A model generated the notes under the pieces. The model worked only from the letters and a program-made list of their open reading frames with translations. It made no database searches and had not been told where the DNA came from. Made by a program: the position numbers and the translations under genes. DNA of 64,000 nt, taken from Planctomycetota bacterium. Lineage in GTDB: Bacteria > Planctomycetota > MHYJ01 > WSZJ01 > JACPWG01. The stretch is from contig JACPWG010000031.1 in the NCBI GenBank assembly GCA_016197205.1, positions 1 to 64,000 on the forward strand. The letters are read 5' to 3'. Positions 60,398 through 64,000 of this stretch are shown here, piece after piece (positions within the stretch are counted from its first letter, which is position 1; each line of letters opens with the position of its first letter).

Positions 60398-60778
60398 GCC
60401 GGCCCTTTCCAGGTGGTGTCGCAACGCTTTCGCTCGCCGCAAGCCGGCTATTCACTTGAGCCAGCGGCTTGAGAGCGCCTTGTGGTGCGGGGCTTCCGCC
60501 TTCGCGCGCGGCGCTTCGGTGGACGTGTCCGCCCTGCACCCGCACTCGCACGAAACGTCCGAAGTGCCTCCTCCTTCCTGGTCGAGCCGCCGCCGCACCC
60601 ACCGGGCTGCGTGATTTCCACCAGAGTTGGCCCGCCGGTGCAGGGCGGAAGTCCTGCACCACAAGGGCTCGAGGCCGGCGGAGGCAAGCACCCGGAAATT
60701 CGCTCCGTTCCGCGGTCGAACCGCTCCTGGGTTGTTCCGCTAGGGGCGACTCGTTCGCCCACCTTGAAAGGGCTGGGC
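60398..60778. repeat. Family-3 nested palindromic element, copy 2 (381 bp)
   Basis: Outer inverted ends GCCGGCCCTTTCCAGGTGG and CACCTTGAAAGGGCTGGGC; inner inverted repeat 60478-60666 (CCTTGTGGTGCGGGGCTTCC against GAAGTCCTGCACCACAAGG). Relative to copy 1 the inner left arm carries about 30 extra bases near 60501-60530. It separates the kinase from the second permease promoter. Confidence 0.75.
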
Positions 60779-60831
60779 GCAAGGCCACGCGCCGGGGCGG
60801 GCGGGGGCACGCGCGCACCTGAAGCTTTCGC

Positions 60832-60860
60832 TTGTCTCCGGATGCGCCCTTCGGTATGCT
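60832..60860 (+). promoter_or_regulatory. Separate promoter of permease 2
   Basis: TTGTCT (60832-60837), 17 bp, TATGCT (60855-60860), about 50 bp upstream of the permease start. It would give the displaced gene its own transcription. Confidence 0.6.
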
Positions 60861-60912
60861 CCAGGAGCGAAAGCCGGGACCCGTTGACCGGCGTCCACCT
60901 CCGAGGCCGCGG

Positions 60913-61701
60913 ATGCTCAGATACCTCCGGCTCTACGCCCACTTCCTCCGGTTCTCCTTCAGCCGGGCGATGGAGTTCCGTGTCGACTTTTTTTTCCGGA
61001 TCGGGATGGACTCGCTCTGGTACCTGGTCAATCTCTCCTTCTTCTGGGTCCTCTACCGCCACACGGACCGGCTCGGGGGCTGGAATTTCGACCAGGTCCT
61101 CGTCTTCGCCGGGGGCGTCTTCGTGGCCGACGCCATCCAGATGACGGTGATCTCGAACAACATGTGGTGGCTGCCCATCCTCATCAATCAAGGGGACCTC
61201 GACTACTACCTCGTGCGTCCGGTCTCCACGCTCTATTTCGTGAGCCTCCGTGACTTCGCCGCCAACTCCTTCGTGAACCTGCTGATGGCGGCCGGGCTCC
61301 TGGCGTGGACGGTGGCGAGGTATCCGCTCCCGCTGGGGGCCGGACCCGTGGCGCTCTACGCCCTCCTCCTGCTGCAAGGGGTCTTCCTTCACTACACCCT
61401 GCACATGCTCTTCCTGATTCCGGTTTTCTGGCTCCAGTCGGCGGGCGGGCTGCGGGAGATCTTCTACGCCTTCGACCAGTGCCTGAGCCGGCCGGACGGC
61501 GTGTTCACCGGTTGGGTCCGGCGGCTGCTCGTCTCCGTCCTCCCCTTCTGCCTGATCGTGTCCTTCCCCGCGCGGGCTCTTTTCGAGGGCGCGACGTGGC
61601 CGCTGCTCGCCCACTTGAGCGGCGTGACGCTTGCCGCGTTTCTCGTCATGCTCCTGTTCTGGCGGCGCGGTTTGCGCGCGTATGCGTCGGCGTCGTCCTA
61701 G
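60913..61701 (+). CDS. ABC-2 type permease 2 (COG3694-like)
   Basis: 262-aa six-helix membrane protein. AMEFRVDFFFRIGMDSLWY, NQGDLDYYLVRPVSTLYF and the closing LLFWRRGLRAYASASS match the COG3694 partner of COG4586/COG4587 systems. The ATG at 60913 is chosen because the first residues (MLRYLRLYAHFLRFSFSRAM) correspond to the usual N-terminus; upstream ATGs at 60832 and 60856 overlap the promoter. It completes the exporter encoded at 53.9-55.7 kb but is separated by the kinase and a family-3 element. Confidence 0.87.
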   Translation: MLRYLRLYAHFLRFSFSRAMEFRVDFFFRIGMDSLWYLVNLSFFWVLYRHTDRLGGWNFDQVLVFAGGVFVADAIQMTVISNNMWWLPILINQGDLDYYLVRPVSTLYFVSLRDFAANSFVNLLMAAGLLAWTVARYPLPLGAGPVALYALLLLQGVFLHYTLHMLFLIPVFWLQSAGGLREIFYAFDQCLSRPDGVFTGWVRRLLVSVLPFCLIVSFPARALFEGATWPLLAHLSGVTLAAFLVMLLFWRRGLRAYASASS

Positions 61702-61746
61702 CGGCGAGCGTCCCCGGAAAGGTGGACGTGCGCGAGCGTTGACTTG

Positions 61747-61775
61747 TGGACAAGAGCCGGTCGCTCGCGTATCAT
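61747..61775 (+). promoter_or_regulatory. Promoter of the cupredoxin operon
   Basis: TGGACA (61747-61752), 17 bp, TATCAT (61770-61775), 115 bp upstream of the lipoprotein start. Confidence 0.6.
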
Positions 61776-61890
61776 GGTAGGACGTTTTCCTGGCGTTCTT
61801 TTTTCCCGCCGTCCCCTCGGCCGCTCCCCTCTCATGCGGAGGGTGCCGGGTCGGCCGGCGTCCTGACGGGCCGCTCTGCCGGAGTTCTCG

Positions 61891-62622
61891 ATGCCGCGCT
61901 CGCCCTCGCGCCAGGAAAGGGCGCCCCTCGCCCCCCGCCCGGCAGGTGCCGCCGTCGCGCTCGGTCTCGGCGCGCTGTCGGTGCTGGTCGCTTCGCTTGC
62001 CGGTTGCCGGTCGGCCCGGCCTCCCGCGGAGCGGCTTCCGGCAGGGGCGCCCGCGATGCGCGGACCTTCCGCCCCCTCGTCCGGACCGGCGGCCTGGAAC
62101 TCCGCCACGGCCGCCTCCGTGACCCGCGCCGCGCCCGACGCCAAGCCTCCCCTCCCCGCGGCACCACCGCGCGGGGCGACGGCGGCGACACGCTTCGCCG
62201 GCCGGCCGCTCCCCTCCGTCATCCTACCCGACCTCCGCCGCTCCGTGTGCTTCCGGGCCTTCCCGGCCATTCTGATCGCGATCACCGAGACGCGGGACCT
62301 CGTCATTTTCCAGGCCCCGGGCGTCGCGCTCCGGACCGGCTCGACGGCGTGGCTCAACTTCGGCGAAGAAGGCATGGTGCGCGTCCGCGTCGGCCTGCCG
62401 ATCGGCGATCCGCGGAACCGCAAGTTCACCGGCCGGGTCCTCAGCCCGGCCGAGCCGAAGGAGGAGAAGCCCTTGCCGCCGATCCGGGCGTACGAGGGGC
62501 CGGAGGTCGCGCTCCGCCGTGCGACGAGCGCCCCCCCCTGCGCGGAGCTTTCAGGGCTCACGGGCCCCAAACCACAGGCGTCCGATGCAGGCGCCGGCAC
62601 CGAGGAAAGGACTCGCTCATGA
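61891..62622 (+). CDS. Lipoprotein of unknown function
   Basis: 243-aa lipoprotein: basic start, hydrophobic core and lipobox SLAGC (Cys about 39). A Pro/Ala-rich linker (about 40-105) leads to a small beta domain (about 105-200) containing FPAILIAITETRDLVIFQAP and TAWLNFGEEGMVRVRVGLPI. GGAG precedes the ATG. The stop overlaps the cupredoxin start by 4 bp, so the two products are probably stoichiometric partners, with a porin-like gene behind. Family not recognised. Confidence 0.75.
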   Translation: MPRSPSRQERAPLAPRPAGAAVALGLGALSVLVASLAGCRSARPPAERLPAGAPAMRGPSAPSSGPAAWNSATAASVTRAAPDAKPPLPAAPPRGATAATRFAGRPLPSVILPDLRRSVCFRAFPAILIAITETRDLVIFQAPGVALRTGSTAWLNFGEEGMVRVRVGLPIGDPRNRKFTGRVLSPAEPKEEKPLPPIRAYEGPEVALRRATSAPPCAELSGLTGPKPQASDAGAGTEERTRS

Positions 62623-63317
62623 ACGCAACCCGACCTGGCGCGGCGGCCCTGTCCCTCGCCCTTGTCCTCGCGCTGGCGGCCCCACAGGCCCGCGCGGGAG
62701 ACGTCGAAGGCACGGTCACCCTTCCCGACAAGGGCGGCAAGAAAACCCCCAAGCCTGGGCGCTACCCCGGCGCGAAGCCCGCCACCGGAGACTACGAACG
62801 CGGGCCGGCCGTCGTCTTCATCGACGGCGTGACGCAGGGCGCCCCGTTCCCGCTCCCCAAGGAAAAGCCCAAGATGGCCCAGCAGAACCGGCAATTCCGC
62901 CCGCTCACGCTGGCCATTCTCGAAGGGACCACCGTCGAATTTCCGAACGACGACGACGAGTACCACAACGTCTTCTCGCACTCGAAGACGAAGGAGCTGG
63001 AGCTGGGGCGGTACGGGAAAGGGGAGGCGAAGGAGGTCACGTTCGACCAGGGCGGGCTCGTACGGCTCCGGTGCGAAGTGCACAGCCAGATGCACGCGGT
63101 GATCCTGATCTTGAAGAACCCGTACTTCACGATCACCGACGACAAGGGGAACTTCTCGATCCCGGCCGTGCCCGCCGGCAAGTACAAGATCTACGCCTTC
63201 CACGAGGACTACGAGCCGAAGGACAAAACGGGGGATCCGATGCGTGCCGTCGGGAGCGACGTGGAGGTCGCGGCGGACGGCAAGGTAAAGATGGACTTCA
63301 ACCTCGGCGACAAGTAG
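62619..63317 (+). CDS. Periplasmic cupredoxin-like protein
   Basis: 232-aa exported protein with a signal peptide (AALSLALVLALAAPQARA). The middle (about 55-170) is cupredoxin-like: TVEFPNDDDEYHNVFSHS provides the first His, and LRCEVHSQMHAVILIL provides Cys, His and Met in the spacing C-x2-H-x2-M, all four type-1 copper ligands. The final part (about 170-232, NFSIPAVPAGKYKIYAFHED) is a carboxypeptidase-regulatory-like beta domain. It could carry electrons or copper in the periplasm. The start overlaps the lipoprotein stop (ATGA). Confidence 0.87.
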   Translation: MNATRPGAAALSLALVLALAAPQARAGDVEGTVTLPDKGGKKTPKPGRYPGAKPATGDYERGPAVVFIDGVTQGAPFPLPKEKPKMAQQNRQFRPLTLAILEGTTVEFPNDDDEYHNVFSHSKTKELELGRYGKGEAKEVTFDQGGLVRLRCEVHSQMHAVILILKNPYFTITDDKGNFSIPAVPAGKYKIYAFHEDYEPKDKTGDPMRAVGSDVEVAADGKVKMDFNLGDK

Positions 63318-63363
63318 AGTCCCCGCGCGCTTTCCCTGGGCTTTGGCGATGGAGAACTGCCGG

Positions 63364-64000
63364 ATGGGCCTGCGGCCGTTTCCGCTCCTGTGCTGTCTCT
63401 GGTCATTCGCGGTTGTCCTGCTTTCTCCGGTCGCCATCCTCGCGGCCGACGAAGGGGAGGGCGGGTTCCTCGGCATCAACGAGGCCGAGCTCCGGCTTCG
63501 GAACGACAAGGGGAGCTTCGACCTCCTCGTCAGCGGCATCCTGGACCTGGAGTTCTATGGGGTCCAGGACGAGGCCCCGGGGCTCCTCTTTACCGACCAC
63601 TCTTTCCTGACCGAGCGGCTCCGGCTCTTCGTCGACACGACCGTCGGGGACCACTGGTTTTTTTTCTTGCAGGCGCGCGCGGACCGCGGCTTCGACGCCG
63701 ACGATCATCCCGTCGCCGTCCGCGGCGACGAGTATTTCGCGCGCTACACGCTGTCTGGGGACGACTGGAGCTGGTCTTTCCAGCTCGGCAAGTTCGCGAC
63801 GCCGCTCGGCAATTTCGTGGCCCGGCACGACTCGATGAAGAATCCGCTGGTGCGCGCGCCGCTCTTCTACGACCACGTCACGGTGCTCGGCGACGACCAG
63901 GCGCCTGCGAACAACGCGGCGCTGCTGGGACGGCGCGACATCGAGGACAAGAAGGAGGAGTGGGTTCCGATGATCTGGGGGCCGGTCTACCATGCGGGGG
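63364..64000 (+). CDS. Porin-like outer-membrane protein (partial, runs off window)
   Basis: The 5' 212 codons of an outer-membrane beta-barrel protein; no stop before the window end. The ATG at 63364 has GGAG 9 bp upstream; ATG at 63349 is an alternative. The signal sequence PLLCCLWSFAVVLLSPVAIL is followed by alternating strands typical of phosphate-selective porin (OprP-like) proteins: FDLLVSGILDLEFYGV, RLRLFVDTTVGDHWFFFLQA and WSFQLGKFATPLGNFV, with Arg-His-Asp soon after. It lies 46 bp after the cupredoxin gene, so probably in the same operon. The porin class is tentative. Confidence 0.8.
   Translation, partial: MGLRPFPLLCCLWSFAVVLLSPVAILAADEGEGGFLGINEAELRLRNDKGSFDLLVSGILDLEFYGVQDEAPGLLFTDHSFLTERLRLFVDTTVGDHWFFFLQARADRGFDADDHPVAVRGDEYFARYTLSGDDWSWSFQLGKFATPLGNFVARHDSMKNPLVRAPLFYDHVTVLGDDQAPANNAALLGRRDIEDKKEEWVPMIWGPVYHAG

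Noticed and set aside
1..64000. tRNA, rRNA or riboswitch genes
   Set aside because: No cloverleaf with a CCA-type end, rRNA core sequence or familiar riboswitch core was recognised by eye; a covariance search would be decisive.

Overview
High-GC (about two thirds G+C by eye) chromosomal DNA from a Gram-negative, envelope-rich bacterium. Two Hanks-type Ser/Thr kinases with large sensory C-terminal regions, many lipoproteins and secreted proteins, a giant fibronectin-III protein, an RHS protein and abundant palindromic intergenic repeats fit Planctomycetota or a similar deep lineage best. There is no rRNA, tRNA or ribosomal-protein anchor, so the phylum is an inference.

Layout. 0.4-5.2 kb: Ser/Thr kinase with TPRs, then a secreted repeat protein. 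5.2-9.6 kb (minus): two-TM protein; lipoprotein-like gene coupled to hutH. 10-13 kb: metallophosphatase coupled to an ArnT-like glycosyltransferase, bracketed by 183-bp direct repeats. 13.9-32.3 kb: giant FN3/Ig protein, small lipoprotein, RHS toxin and probable immunity gene, apparently one transcription unit. 32.4-35.3 kb: two tandem copies of one DDE insertion sequence (one truncated), an FN3 gene relic and a MITE-like element. 35.7-39.7 kb: TPR protein, lipoprotein and DUF192 operon, plus a small membrane protein. 40.5-45.1 kb: glutamate formimidoyltransferase (second histidine-degradation gene), transglutaminase-like protein, small DUF protein, rhomboid protease and LysR regulator. 45.6-52.5 kb: prfB with its +1 frameshift but no normal C-terminus, a lipoprotein coupled to a Ycf46-like AAA ATPase, and a TIGR01777 epimerase coupled to a PD40/TolB-like protein. 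53-61.7 kb: Uma2 protein and an ABC exporter whose second permease is separated from the rest by a convergent 1369-aa FG-GAP kinase. 61.9-64 kb: lipoprotein, cupredoxin and porin-like operon cut by the window edge.

The most unusual content is intergenic. Family 1 is a 162/196-bp palindromic element in five copies, flanked by CTNAG-type 5-mers that overlap the stop codons of neighbouring genes. Family 2 is a roughly 190-bp element with inverted ends, in two copies. Family 3 is a 380-475-bp nested palindrome, in two copies. There are also CACAGATT-based hairpins, 9-bp period repeats, and heptameric tandem arrays whose differing units mostly rotate onto an AATNNNN pattern. Good sigma70-like promoters (TTGACA-like, 16-17 bp, TANNNT-like) precede several operons, so core transcription signals look conventional.
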